Source: Terana coerulea
Lineage: Eukaryota > Basidiomycota > Agaricomycetes > Polyporales > Phanerochaetaceae
Direction: 5' to 3'
DNA: 64,000 bases
NCBI GenBank assembly: GCA_024811115.1
Contig: JAKOGH010000755.1
Span: 1 to 64,000 of the forward strand
The notes below the pieces were generated by a model. It was not told where the DNA came from and did not search any database. It saw nothing but the letters and a program-made list of their open reading frames with translations. This document shows, one piece after another, positions 1 to 11,219 of the stretch (positions within the stretch are counted from its first letter, which is position 1; every line of letters begins with the position of its first letter). The position numbers were made by a program, and so were the translations under genes.

Positions 1-128
1 GGCAAGGGACATAGTGATAGACCGCACAAAGCGAGATGAATATTGGTCGTTAATCTATGTGAGTCGCCGCCGGAGACCATCACTACCGTGGACTTTTCTA
101 CGTCTGTTTCTCCGTCACTACGGGCCCT

Positions 129-1481
129 TCAGCGAGCTGAAAAGAACAGCACGCAGCCATCCACGCACCTAGGTGACGTGCTGCCTAACTCCAGCAGCGA
201 GGTGACCGCCCGGGACGATGCAATAACCGTGACGACCAGTCCTATGTGCGCCGCTAAGTATCACCGTCTGGGTGCATGGATAGACGGTAGCAACATACCA
301 GGGAGAGAAGAAGCACCAAGCAAGCACGCTATGAAAGCCGTCCTCAGTGGCCCGAACACGCCAGTAATGATCGGATAACTCTTACCATTCTCGATAGCCC
401 AGGCGAACACAAGCGTAGGCACGAGGACTACAGTTGTTGTCAAGAAATATAGAATTCCCTGCCGATAAAGGGTCTTCCATAGCATTGTGTATCTTGCGGG
501 TCGTTGCCGTAGAAGACCAACAACAGTCAAGACAAGAATTGTGAGGTCGAGAAGGATAGCTAGAAGAAGTTGAGGTGGGCAAAGTAACGTTACGAACGGC
601 GAACGTACTATACAGGAAGAAGGGAACAGTGGTGTTGCTCTTGATCATGGTTGTCTGCGATGGCAGGAACTTCCCGCCGTAGTGGATGATTGCAGGCACT
701 TCCACTAGAAGTGCCAGGCTCAGGACGAACGCAAAGCTTTCGGCAGAGAAGTGCACATACCGGCAAAGAGATCGACCCAATGCCCCAGGTGCAGCAGCAC
801 TAACAAGCCAACCATAATGCGATTATCTTTCCATATGGCGATGCTGTGGTGATGTTGTTGAGGCTGTCCGTGAATACAATCTATGGATGACTCACGTTCT
901 CAGCAGCAGATTCCCGCTAGCGAGCACTGAGGTCAGACATCCGGAGAACTGCGACGAACAGTTAGCTTCACGTTTCACTGGCGACTACCCCTACGGCTTA
1001 CTGTCAAGACTTGAAACGAAGCTGCTCCATCCCAGTCGATTCAGCGCCAAGAGACCAACCAGACATGCGCACGACTTGCCTGGTGATCGAACCTGTTGCC
1101 TAACAGGTCTTCTAAGCGGAGGCCACAACGAAAGAAAAAGCAAGAAAAAGCAGCTTACAACGGGATCTGCACACCAAGCATAATGTACCGTGCGCCCAAA
1201 TAATATATCTATGGAGCCTCGTTAGTAAGTAGCTGGAAACACGTCAAGCGATGTCTCCTTACAAATGCCCACCGCCACTTCAGCCGTCCAGTTAGAAGAG
1301 GTATTTCAACATGGCGCAGAGTGGCAAAGAAGTGCCAGCTAATTGATGTTGACGATCAGACATTGTCATCGAAAAACCGCAACGTAGAACCCAACGTGTA
1401 GACTCCGGAAATGAACAAATTGATCTTGGCTGCGACGTCAAAGCAAACCACGGCGACCTCAGGACTCGACCAGTTCACCAT
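129..1481 (-). CDS. Multi-pass membrane protein (basidiomycete DUF6533-like family), multi-exon
   Basis: Integral membrane protein of a large agaricomycete family of unknown function. The start is the ATG at 1481 (MVNWSSPEV). Exons with good splice sites are 1396-1481, 1263-1338 (WHFFATLRHVEIPLL) and 1159-1208 (IYYLGARYIMLGVQ), then an exon near 843-950 (LASGNLLLRT), 761-843 (IAIWKDNRIMVG), and a helix-rich stretch read in the 261-560 region (LWKTLYRQGILYFLTTTVVL). The last exon carries TVIASSRAVTSLLEL, a tail typical of the family, with the stop at 129-131. The first three exons match the gene at 11220-12663 in length (86, 76, 50 nt) and intron phase, so the two are paralogues. One intron near 1127 probably uses a GC donor (GCAAGT). 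The middle exon joins around 960-1120 could not be kept in phase with certainty, so a frame break or pseudogene is possible. Substrate and role are unknown. Confidence 0.6.
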
Positions 1482-3178
1482 CAAGTAGGGCCAGACTTGA
1501 TTGGGAAGGTCCTGGGGATGAGAGGAACGTCAGCGCAGAGAGCGCCCGTCGAAGGACGCTGTTATGTAGTTGTATATGCGCGAAGGCTTCGGTTGTTTTA
1601 GTCGTCCAGAAGGGATGCCGGTGTTGAGAGGGCGCGATGTGCCCCCGCTGATGGTACGGTCTCCTTGTTTCAGCTCCCACCTATTCCTCCGGGCTACACG
1701 AGCGTGGGACCCGAGGCACGCGTATAATTAGGTGCCCCTGTCTGACCCTATCAAGGGCTGCGAGTGCTCAGCGCCGCAGACAGCACGTCGGCAGAAGCGT
1801 ACAAAACCGGTGTGGGCTCCAGGGTGTAGCCAGCGACATCCGGAGCTTCGAGCCGGGATCCCCGCCAGCTGGAGGCACCGCAGTCGCCAGAGCTAAACTC
1901 TATTAGGCATACGATCGGAGGTAACTATTCTCGTTGATCCCGGGCCATCTCTCTGCTTCCGAACCCAGCGCGGGAGAGCGGGAGGAATGTCGCATGTCTT
2001 CGGGTACTTCTCCAGTAGACGTAAGTACTCGCACTTGTCCCTGTGCAATGTCTCGGGGAGATCTGCTCGACCCATTTGAGTCCAAGACATCGCCGTTGCG
2101 TTCTGAAAAACGTGCTGGCTTATCCTCGGCGCGAGGGCGAGGCGCTAAGGCCAGCGTCGGGCACCGTGAAGACCAATCCCAGTCGGTACTTGTCCATGGC
2201 CTCGGGATCTTCAGAGATACGCTTCTTCCGGAGTTCACGGCCAGAGGGGCGTGCCAAACCGTCGAGGTCTGAGGAAGGTAGTGTATTTTCTGATTCTGGC
2301 CGTAACCAAGCAATACAGGCCCGTGCGTGCAGGGCACGGAGTGCGAGAACTACGTAGAACTCCTCATGTATGCTCTGAGTCTGCGTATAAAACAACCGTT
2401 CAGCGTTGGTAGCCTTACCACGGGCGTGGTCCGTCCTGTTCTGATTAACCCATAGCGAAACGCACCGTAGCCCATTCATCGTGCGGCGCAACGATGGAGG
2501 ATAGGACTCATGACGACGAGATGGGATAGAAAGGTGGTGCATAGTGGTATCCAATGACTTTCATGATCGACACATTCTCAATTTGAGCAGTTGCAAAGAA
2601 TGCTGAAATACCGAGAACGTGAGACGCCACCAGCGTGACGCTTAAGACAGACTCACAGTACGGTCTTCCTGAACTCGAGACACTTAGCACTCCTATCCAT
2701 CTCAGCTACCCCTGTCCGACCATCTCGCCAAGCACTCCGCCGCACACACTCGTCTATGTACTCCATTCCGTCGCTAGGAAGTCCACGCGGACGTCGTCAA
2801 GGCTGCTGCCAGCAAATGAGGACTTAACAAGCATCAAGATCGGCATCCTCGAAACCAAGACCGGGAGCAATTCTTTCGACAGAAGACAGGACAAGGACAA
2901 GTGGCGGGTCTGGAAGGGCATCGGCGAAAGCCTCTCCTGCGTCTTGTCAAGGGCCCAAGGCGCCATGCGAGTAGGGCTATGGTTCGTCGAGGTAATTATA
3001 AGATGAGAGCACTAGGGGCGAGGTGCTCAGAGATGTAGAGAGCCATGAGCCATGGTCTGAGCAATGGTTCGATGTAGGGGTAATGGAAGAGTGTGAGAGT
3101 CAAGACAGGTCAAAAGACTTGGGCGCTTGGACGCTCGAGACATCGAGCGGCTCTGCTTTGTGGCGTGAGAACGGCCTA
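1482..3178. other. Gene-poor interval
   Basis: This stretch holds only short ORFs that overlap on both strands (for example around 1900-2550) and have no recognisable domain, no phased intron chain and no conserved motif. I see no RNA gene or repeat in it other than the MITE that starts at 3179. Confidence 0.4.
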
Positions 3179-3607
3179 CAGTCATCCGCCGGTCAATTTA
3201 CCCCTCCGTTTAGCGCCCGATGTAGACTGCACGGAACAACCTGTAACGACTGCATAAATTTTTAGAACCACAAGTTAGCACCTTCTGGATGGCTGGTTAT
3301 CTACGACGTGCCCGGAACTCAGTGAACTACTGCTCTGTGGTCGCATCTATGCCCGAGCTATAAAGCTGATGTTCTGGTCTTTAGCGCCCGTGAGATTTTG
3401 AGAACCGAGCTCGTTCTCCCAGACTACCACAGCCATTTTTACCACACGAATGTCTCTGTGCTTCAATTTCCTGGTGAGAGAAGTATATCTGAGCATGTAT
3501 ACAGTCATTCATCAAGGCGTTTTGTCCTCTGAGGTACGTTTCGCCGCACGGGCGCTAAACGGAGGGGTAAATTGACCCGTAGGGGTAATTTGACCGGTGG
3601 ATGACTG
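3179..3607. mobile_element. Non-autonomous pogo/Fot1-like element (MITE), 429 bp, TA target duplication
   Basis: The ends are perfect inverted copies beginning CAGTCATCC and ending GGATGACTG, directly flanked on both sides by TA (3177-3178 and 3608-3609). The terminal inverted repeats run about 40 bp, from the end into a GCGCCCG block near 3219 and its complement near 3549. The right TIR is longer because a block like TCAATTTACCCCT is doubled. A CAGT terminus with a TA duplication is the signature of the Tc1/mariner superfamily, including fungal pogo/Fot1 elements. No transposase frame is present, so it is a MITE-type derivative mobilised in trans. Confidence 0.8.
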
Positions 3608-3831
3608 TACCAAACAAATAATATTGGCCTCAGTGCATTTGGGAGACGGTGACGCGTACAACCAAGTATCAAGCTACGCGCGTGGCGTAGCGTATTATGA
3701 ATTGAAACCAAAAGGTATACTATGCTTGCTATTGTACATGGTACAAGTACATTACGTTGATTTATAGTCCGAAGCTATAATTGAACAAAGCGACAGCATG
3801 AGAGAAAGCGGAAGCGCACGACGAGGAGACC

Positions 3832-6331
3832 CTAGTGAGTCGGGGCCTGACCGGCCTTCAGAGCCTTGCCCTCCTCGACCTTGTCCTTCTTACCCTCGAC
3901 CTTTCCGAGGAGGATCTTCGCCTCGCCCTTCATCTTCGCCATGAAGCCAGACTTCTTCTGCTTCTCGCCGTGGTCGCTGGAGTCGTCGGTGGTCGCATTG
4001 GTAGAGCCAGTGCCTGCGAGAGAACAGCGGGTTAGATGTTGATTAGAAAATTGAGGTTACAACACGTACTCGCGGGCGGCGTGCTGTCAGTGTGCTTAGC
4101 ACCAGTCAAGGGCTTCTCCTGCTGCTTCTCGCCAGCGGGCTCTCCGCCAGTCTCGGCCTGTTCCTTGGAGTAGTCGGCGTCGCCAGGATGAAGCTGGGAA
4201 GGGTGGTAGTTGGTATCGTAGCCATCACCCTGACAGAGCAAACGGATGTTAGTCAAAAGCCCGCGACGCAGTGAGATAAACGAGGATGCAATCGAGGCCA
4301 AAGACGGACTTTCAAGTCAACGTTCTCCCCACGTCTGTAAGCATTTGAGCCGACGTCGACACCTCCCCACGTCGCACCCTCCTGGCCAAGGACATGCGTA
4401 CGTGGCTCGAGGTTGGCCTTGCGCAAGTCTGCCTGCAGCTCATGTTCATGCCCATCCCGATCCTCCGCGCCCTCATCGCGCTCAGCCTGCGGCTCGCCGT
4501 CTGCGCGAACCTCCTCCGCAATCGCGCGAGAGTCTGGCAAGGGCTGGCGACTATCCTCTCCTTCGCGCCCCTTGCATGAACATGAGCGAGTCATGTACGA
4601 CACCCAACGCAACCACCAGTCGAGAATCACGTGCAACGAAGATGAAACTCACCTTGTTTGGCTGGCCATGCGGCAAAGACTTGACCCTCCTTGGACGGCT
4701 TGTCGCTGTCGCTCTTGACCTCCTTCTTGACCTCCTCCTTCGCGCCAGTTGCAGCTGCGGCGGCCTTACCGGTGGTAGATTTCGGCTCGCTGGTCTGCGA
4801 GGGAGTGGGTTGTTGAACGCCAGCCGCTTTGGCGGCATCTGGCCATAGCGGTGTCTTCGCCAGTCTTGCCAAGGTCACTTCGGGGCACCTGGGCGGGGTT
4901 CTTCTGGTCGAGGGCGAACTGGCCGGTTGTCGCTGGCGCGGCAGGGTAGCATTGCGCTCGTCGGGGAGAACAGCGACGCCCGTCTCATCCGTCTTGCCTG
5001 GCAGAGCGCCGACACCACCAGCAACGTTGCGAGTCTCGTCGTCATGGGTTGGAAGGGTAGCCTGGCCGACTGCAGCAGACGTCGCCGCGCCGGCGCCGTA
5101 CTTCTCGTCCGGAAGGACAGCGACGTTGCGTTCGCCTATGGTGCCGGGGAGGGCACCAACACCAGCAGTCTTCTCAAATGGCTGCTGACCTTCGACTTCC
5201 CTCTGAAGGCAGGGAGTTCTTCAAAGTTGTAGCAGTCGTGGTTGGAACTATCAAGGGCCGTTAAAAACTCAATCTGTCTGCCCTTAAACAAATGCAACTC
5301 ACCAACAGCCTGGGTAGTCTCCTTGGTCGACTGAGTGAGTCCTTGGGCGGTCTGCTTCGCCGACTCGGTAGTGCCGTAGACTGTATCTTTGGTGTACTGG
5401 GTCGCGCTCTGAGCGGTTTGCGACGCCGACTGCGCAGCCCCGTAGGCAGTGTCTTTGGTGTACTGAGCTCCGCTCTGAGCAGTTTGTGATGCCGACTGTG
5501 CAACCCCATAGGCGGTGTTCTTGGTGGCCTCGTACAAGCCCGCGGCACCAACGGCAGCACCGATTGCAGCGTCTTTGCCGTAAGCAGCGGCGCCCTGCGT
5601 GGTGGGTATGGAGGTGTTGCGCTCATCGGGAAGCTTCGCGACGTCGGTTTCCGTGATGGGTCCTGGAAGGGCACCGGCACCCAGTACACGCTCGCCCGAG
5701 GAGGCGCCAGTGAGTTCGGTGGAAGGGAGGGACTTTGCGTGGACCTTGTCGTGTTCAGAAGCGATGACGTCACCCTGAGGGTTCTGGACGCCGGCTACAC
5801 CAAATACGGTCAACACCATACAGATCCGAGCCCGAGGCACAAAGACTCACGGAGATATGCGGACACGGTATCAGCGACGCTCTTCGGCAAGTACTGTCCT
5901 ACAGTCTCAGCAGCGATAGGTAGGTAGGTCGCTGCCGCTCCCTGGACCGTCTGCGCGGCCTGCCCGGCGACCTGAGCAGCCTGCCCAGCGTAAGTCGAAG
6001 CGGTCGCGCCCGCCTGGCTTGCGATCTCCGCTGCGTTCTGGGTGAGGTTGGCTCCGCGCGCCTGCAGATCTTCGTTGGCATCGCTAGGATAGGCACCGGG
6101 AAACTCGCGACCCGGAGTCTCCAGTGGCTGCACAGGGGGGTTCGCCGGTGGGATCGCGGCAGTAGTACCGGGCCTCATGTTCTTCTCCTCAAAGAGTTGG
6201 CTGGTAGTCGGGTTTATGACCGATGCGTTGGGCGTGTGCACCACAGGGTCGAGTGCCGAAGTCGTCTTCGCCGCCCACTCGCCAGAGGGGGTTCCGGGCT
6301 CTGCGTTGAGTGTAGGTGGGATTCCAGACAT
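3832..6331 (-). CDS. LEA-like stress protein with Ala/Gln/Thr-rich repeats and C-terminal GFMAKMKGEAK motif
   Basis: Probable intracellular hydrophilic stress protein of the LEA-like type common in basidiomycetes. Exons read: 5851-6331 (start MSGIPPTLNAEPG), about 5303/5307-5794, 4653-5202, 4310-4560, 4070-4229 and 3832-4013. Repeats of the type QYTKDTAYGAAQSASQTAQS near residues 220-320 look like LEA group 3 amphipathic repeats. They are followed by VGALPG...VAVLPDE repeats and a C-terminus with GFMAKMKGEAKILLGKVEG, ending APTH. Length is about 700 aa. Two oddities: the join after exon 2 needs a weak GTTGGT donor to stay in phase (the stronger GTGAGT would break frame), and exon 3 contains a stretch whose better-looking coding frame is shifted (see findings). 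Upstream lie a TATA box and an STRE motif. Function is inferred from composition only. Confidence 0.7.
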
Positions 6332-6436
6332 GTCGTTAAAAATCAGAAGTGGGAAACTGGTGGAAAGCGAGTTGTTCGTGGATGGTCGTGACGGCGGAAG
6401 AATTGTGAGAAGATGTGGGTGGGCGAGTGAGCAAGA

Positions 6437-6450
6437 TATATACTGCCCCT
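6437..6450 (-). promoter_or_regulatory. TATA box and STRE-like CCCCT upstream of the LEA-like gene
   Basis: TATATA at 6437-6442 lies about 105 bp upstream of the ATG at 6331. CCCCT at 6446-6450 (AGGGG on the other strand) is the core of the fungal stress response element bound by Msn2/4-type factors. The pairing with a LEA-like product is suggestive, but a 5-bp motif is weak evidence on its own. Confidence 0.4.
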
Positions 6451-6824
6451 CAGCATGGCGTCACATCTATGACAGCGTCCTGGAGTCATCAAAGACCTGG
6501 AGCACGAGGGCGGGGCAAGGCGACGTCACTGTAACTAATTGAGGGACAGCCACTGACGTCATGCGCAGACTGGAGTTTATTTGCACTTGTTAGGATCCAA
6601 AGCCGCTGCTTTCCGCATTTGGCTTGCCCAGCGACACTTCAGAGTTTAGGCACGCGACAGGCACACGACCACTACGACCAGTTCACCAACGATAGACCGC
6701 ATGGCTATGAAATGGCTAGTAATGAATAGTACAGATGCTGTTATACAAACATCAGAGACGTACTGCTGTGATCGTAATGTACAAGAATAGCGCATGAAGA
6801 CATCCGTGCACTCCACCCAAGTCA
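6451..6824. other. Intergenic DNA without a recognised gene
   Basis: This interval separates the upstream side of the LEA-like gene from the stop codon of the membrane-protein gene at 6825. I see no ORF of interest and no RNA gene. It should hold the rest of the LEA-like promoter and the 3' UTR of the upstream gene. Confidence 0.4.
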
Positions 6825-7945
6825 TCATTTATGTGCGTCTCCGTCTAGGAACCCGGTTTCCTTTACGGCCGGATCTAGACGACCTCGGAGAGGTATTCTG
6901 GTGAGGCCGAGTTCAATGTAGGGTAAATCTTCCTCAATTTCGGCGTGTTGAAGCGGGATCTTCACTCCGGGAAGGTAGACTGGGGACTGTGGTACAGATG
7001 CGACAGCATGAGATTTCGCCCGCGAAGGCGAAGGCGAAGGCATTGCAATGACAACTGTGACATTCACGTGCAGTGGCGGAGCATCGCTGGATTGAGGAGG
7101 TGCTGGTATGTCTGGAGGAGTGGGCGATGACATGGAATTCATGGGACTAGGACCTGAAGGGGGCGCAGACACGGCAGGGATATTTTGTGGAATACCACGA
7201 CGGAGAAATGGTAAGCGCGGGAATCGAATGGCAGGCGGCCATGCTGGACTTCGAAGTATCTGAGTACTCGGGGTCGAAGTTTCTTGATTCATCTGTGCGG
7301 ACGCCTGATGTGGCGTTCCGTCAGGGTTGACCATAAATGCGGATATTGGCTAGTGCACAGATAAAACTTCCCCATCAACCGTCGAAAAATGTTCCCATAC
7401 GCACTATTGACGAGTTCCACCAATTCGACTTCTGCTCCATCCCTCCCATATTGGTGGTCTCCTTTCCTTTTCCATCAAGCATCTCTCCATCTCCTGCAGC
7501 ATACGCATCGTTTAGGAAGGCGTCATAAAGCATAGGCTTCTTCCCCAGCTCCTTTCTCCCCCGTCTAGCCGGCGGAGGGACATAAGTTCCATTTCGTATC
7601 GCCTCCTCGACCATTCGTCGGTGATTTCGGCGCATGATGTAGGAACGTGTCACGATTGCTCCGGAAACGCTTAGCAGCAGGATCAGCGTAACTATAGCAG
7701 CATGTCAGCGGTCAGCGCATGTGTTGACGAAGGAAAGGGGTGGGTTGCTCACCGAGGAATGTGTATACTGCGCAGCACCCATGGAAACCAGGTCAATTCC
7801 GATACAGTACGAGCGAGTGCTGCGGTAACGTACGATACAGCGATGCCTGCGACGAGAGCAGCGGCTGACTGCTACCACCGTTGCCGCCATCGACGGTGCT
7901 CCCAGAGCTCGCTGTCGATGTAGGGGCGGACGATGTGGAAGACAT
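6825..7945 (-). CDS. Single-pass membrane protein, basidiomycete-specific, with a 15-nt microexon
   Basis: Four exons keep phase throughout: 7834-7945, 7753-7767, 7405-7691 and 6825-7349, giving 312 aa. The N-terminus (MSSTSSAPTSTASSG) is Ser/Thr-rich and probably extracellular and glycosylated. One transmembrane helix follows (LYLYTFLVTLILLLSVSGAIV), and then a basic stop-transfer region (TRSYIMRRNHRRMVEEAIRN) continuing to KPMLYDAFLNDAY. The Pro-rich cytoplasmic tail contains a VTVVIAMPSPS segment and ends with an acidic IELGLTRIPLRG block. The microexon encodes only about five residues inside the membrane helix and is needed to keep the helix uninterrupted. This architecture recurs in agaricomycete genomes; no function is known to me. 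Confidence 0.75.
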
Positions 7946-8200
7946 CCTGAATGTCTAAGCGCACGAACGCGATTGGATGGTGGGTGGCAAAGTCTAAGTC
8001 ACTCGCAGGAGCGAGGTGGGGAGGATCTGCTGAGGGGGGCATCCAGAGGTCGCGGTCAGAGAGCAAGTCCTTTGAGCGGGGGCACAGCACGCACAGACGT
8101 CGCCCGGACAGCTCCAAATCACTTCGACCCAACGGACGCATTCCCCAGATATGTCACCGATTGGTCTGGGAAAGTGGGACCGGCGTGCGATGAAGGGCAC

Positions 8201-8207
8201 TTTTATA
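8201..8207 (-). promoter_or_regulatory. Possible TATA box of the 6825-7945 gene
   Basis: TATAAAA on the minus strand lies about 255 bp upstream of the ATG at 7945. It would imply a long 5' leader. The motif is common, so this is weak. Confidence 0.25.
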
Positions 8208-11200
8208 TGTCCCCGCGTCCCCACATGCACGGAAGCTTCTCATGGCGTCCCGCTGACCCGCTTCAGCCCGTGTCGACCCATCTTCCTTGCAGCGATGATC
8301 ACTGAACGTCTTGTACAGTCAGCAGAGCGCGGTGAATGGACGACTGAGCTGCGGGGAAAGGCAAGGGCGTGTGAAGATGACATGCTTGATGGGAACCAGA
8401 TAGAAGCTCGCGGAGGTCATAAGGTTGTACGTCGGCCGAGATTTAGCAAAGAGACGAGCCGACAGCGTAGAGTCTGGGGTCGCATAGCAGTTCAGCATGT
8501 CCAGCTAGAAGGACAGCTATGCGCGGAGGCGGGCGTTGGGGAATATTGCATGACATATTGGACTCGGAAAGAAAGCGAGAAGGCGCAATGGCAGCAGCAA
8601 AGAGGGCGAAATTATGACAGGACGTTCAGCAAAATAGAGTCCGCCAGACATGAGAGAGAGCGAGACAGCAAGGTGGCATCGGGTTGTTGGGTTGAAGATA
8701 CGTCGGGGGAGGGGTATCATGAGTCCCGAAAGTTCGCCATCAGCTTTCGCTGAACAAGCGCCTTTGACCCAGGACACCCCTTCACCGCTGGACTGCCAAC
8801 TGAACTTTTTTTAGCTCTCTGCCCATTGCTCGCGTGAACCTGCTATATGCTCAGCATGTCACTGGCAGGAGAAAATGCGGCATATCCAGCTGAACGCTCT
8901 TGCCCGCTATCTTCTGCAATCCGTTCAGCTCAGCCGAGCTCCATAAATGCGTGACGTGACGATCTAACAGTGTCGGCGCGTCTAAGTATGCATGCCATGT
9001 AGGTTCGAGCATGCTTACTTGAGTTCGCAGGCCCTACACTAAGCTCCCAGCTCCTTCTAGGCTCGCGATAGGCTTGGACTCGTGGTGCCGCTACAAAGAG
9101 ATGTTAAAGGCCTTGTGGCGTCTCACCAAGCCCGCTTCCTCTATCCCTGGTCCTGTGTCGAATATTCTCTTCGCGGGCAAATCAAGAACGCGATGCATTG
9201 ACGAGAGGCTTGGGAATTTACCAGTGAGGAGTCCAACAGTGATACATGTACTATTGCCACATTAATTCCGCATCGTTAAGGCATCTCGGGCTCGACACGG
9301 CTCAATGCCATTCCGCCGAGAAGGTTCAGTGGAGGGAGTCGTCCGAGTCTTCCATCGCGCAAAACACATAAGAAGTAAATGTGCGCCTCTCTGCTGCTTC
9401 GCTGAATATTAAAGCTTCCGAAATATCGCAGCTACCGGTTCGCCTTATCGAGGTACCTAGGCTATTCATCTGCATCCCATTGCCTTCCACGGTTATGATG
9501 CGTTGAGCCACCCGGCTGGATAGGATTGGCTCACGTTAAAGGTGAGTTCTTGCTCGATAGTCTGGGGATGGCATCAGAACCCCGCGCGGAGGAAAATAAC
9601 ATGCTATTTCTCGAAAAAGATCGGTCGATAACGCTACGGCGTATCTCCGAGCTCCTCGGATTACGCATATGTCATGGGTGTTTCCAGGGTTGTCGTCCAG
9701 TGAACACACCTCTCTGCTGTGCCTCGTATATTCCTCCTTATACTCAAACCTGACCTCGTTGCAGCAAGAATCTGAGCATTCTTCGGATGCCGGTGACCAC
9801 CAGGTCAATGGCTGCCTTAGGCTTGAGCAGTCCACCGATTGCTAGTGTCTCAAAATGCGGTATTTGGGCAGAGAAGGAAAATGTCTTCCCGTCCGGAGTG
9901 TCAAGATCTAGCATGGCCGAGGCTGCATGGAACTTAGGACAGGTATGTGACATACTTATAACACACACTTAGCGACTCACGTGTACTTCAGCCGATTTGC
10001 TCCCCTTCCAAGGCCGTGCTCAATTCCGAAGCTCCAGTCATCTAGTGCATTTAGTACTAACTAACACCACGCTTCCCATGTAAGTCGCTTCAGGATAATC
10101 GCGTGTCAATCACTAACAGATACGCTTCGTGCCTCAGGCCCCTTCTCCGCAATTCAATCGAAGTTGAGATTGACTCTGTTGTGCTCCCGTTCACAAAGAA
10201 CGCCGACTTCGTCAATATTCCCGCGGGGTTTCGCAGTGCTGCCTACCGGCATAACACACGTATCTCGTGCCGTCGGGCCTTATTCCGCAAATTCTATCGC
10301 ACCAGCATCACATGAATGACGTGATAACACGACTGTCGGACCAGATGGCGTCCTACACACATCGCGCCGCATCACCGGACATTAAGCCGGCATATGGGGC
10401 TGAAGAGGCGAATAAGCTTCAATTGAGTGCGTTCACTGCTTGCAACCTATCTGTACCCTATCAGTCTGAACGCAGCCGGCATCTTGTTCACCGAACAGCC
10501 AATTCAGACCCTGGCCTCTGTGCGTCAAGCGCGAGCTTCGCTGCACCCCAAGCCTATCTCGGGCGACGTCGATCTCGGAGCCATACAATCCCTTGGATGC
10601 TGTGCGGACGCAGTAGCCTATTCAACGGACTTTTGTCGACGCGTGCATTGGACTGTGTATTGGAACATCAATGCTGCGCCATGCAGGTATATTTATCATA
10701 TTGCCCGTTTGCGCGCTTATACATAGCCTGTTTCACCAGTCTCGGCAAGCTGTCCGCGACAACGCAAGACTACGCCTCAGTCATTTCGTTTCTCACCATA
10801 TCTCCCCCATTTCTAGTGTTGAACTCCGCAGCGGCTGCGCTACGTCAGTACCATTACACCCGTCGGGAGTGCACACGCTAAGACCCAATCGTCAAACTCC
10901 GCCAAGGTGATGAAGAGCTGCATCTGGGATCTCCGAAGGTCGGGCCCCGGAGGTTTGGAAAGTGGCAATTCAAATGTTGAACAGGGCCGAGAAGCGAGAT
11001 GCCGAACAGCGAGATGATGCAAGTCTATCACACCCTGAAGGGCTGGAAGAGTGTCACAGTATTTTGGGTCGGCTGTCGCGAAGGTGAGCCATGTACCTAG
11101 TTTGGTTATAGACTCCGGTTACGCGTAGAAAACTCATCTGTTACGTTGATATACGCAGACTCACCGTTGAGCTTGACGTCGACAGTACCTTCTTTCATGC

Positions 11201-11219
11201 TCTTATTGTCTCGACGACA
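8208..11219. other. About 3 kb without a confidently recognised gene
   Basis: ORFs occur on both strands (for example 8151-8753 plus, 9744-9968 minus, 10267-10881 plus) but none shows a recognisable domain or a convincing phased exon chain. The minus frame at 9744-9968 has a protein-like composition (FSFSAQIPHFETLAIGG) and may be an exon of an unidentified gene. Confidence 0.3.

Noticed and set aside
8151..8753. 200-codon plus-strand ORF
   Set aside because: No motif, low-quality composition, overlaps an equally open minus frame, and contains the putative promoter of the gene at 6825-7945.
9744..9968. Minus frame with protein-like composition (FSFSAQIPHFETLAIGG)
   Set aside because: Could be an exon, but no neighbouring exon in phase or family could be found.
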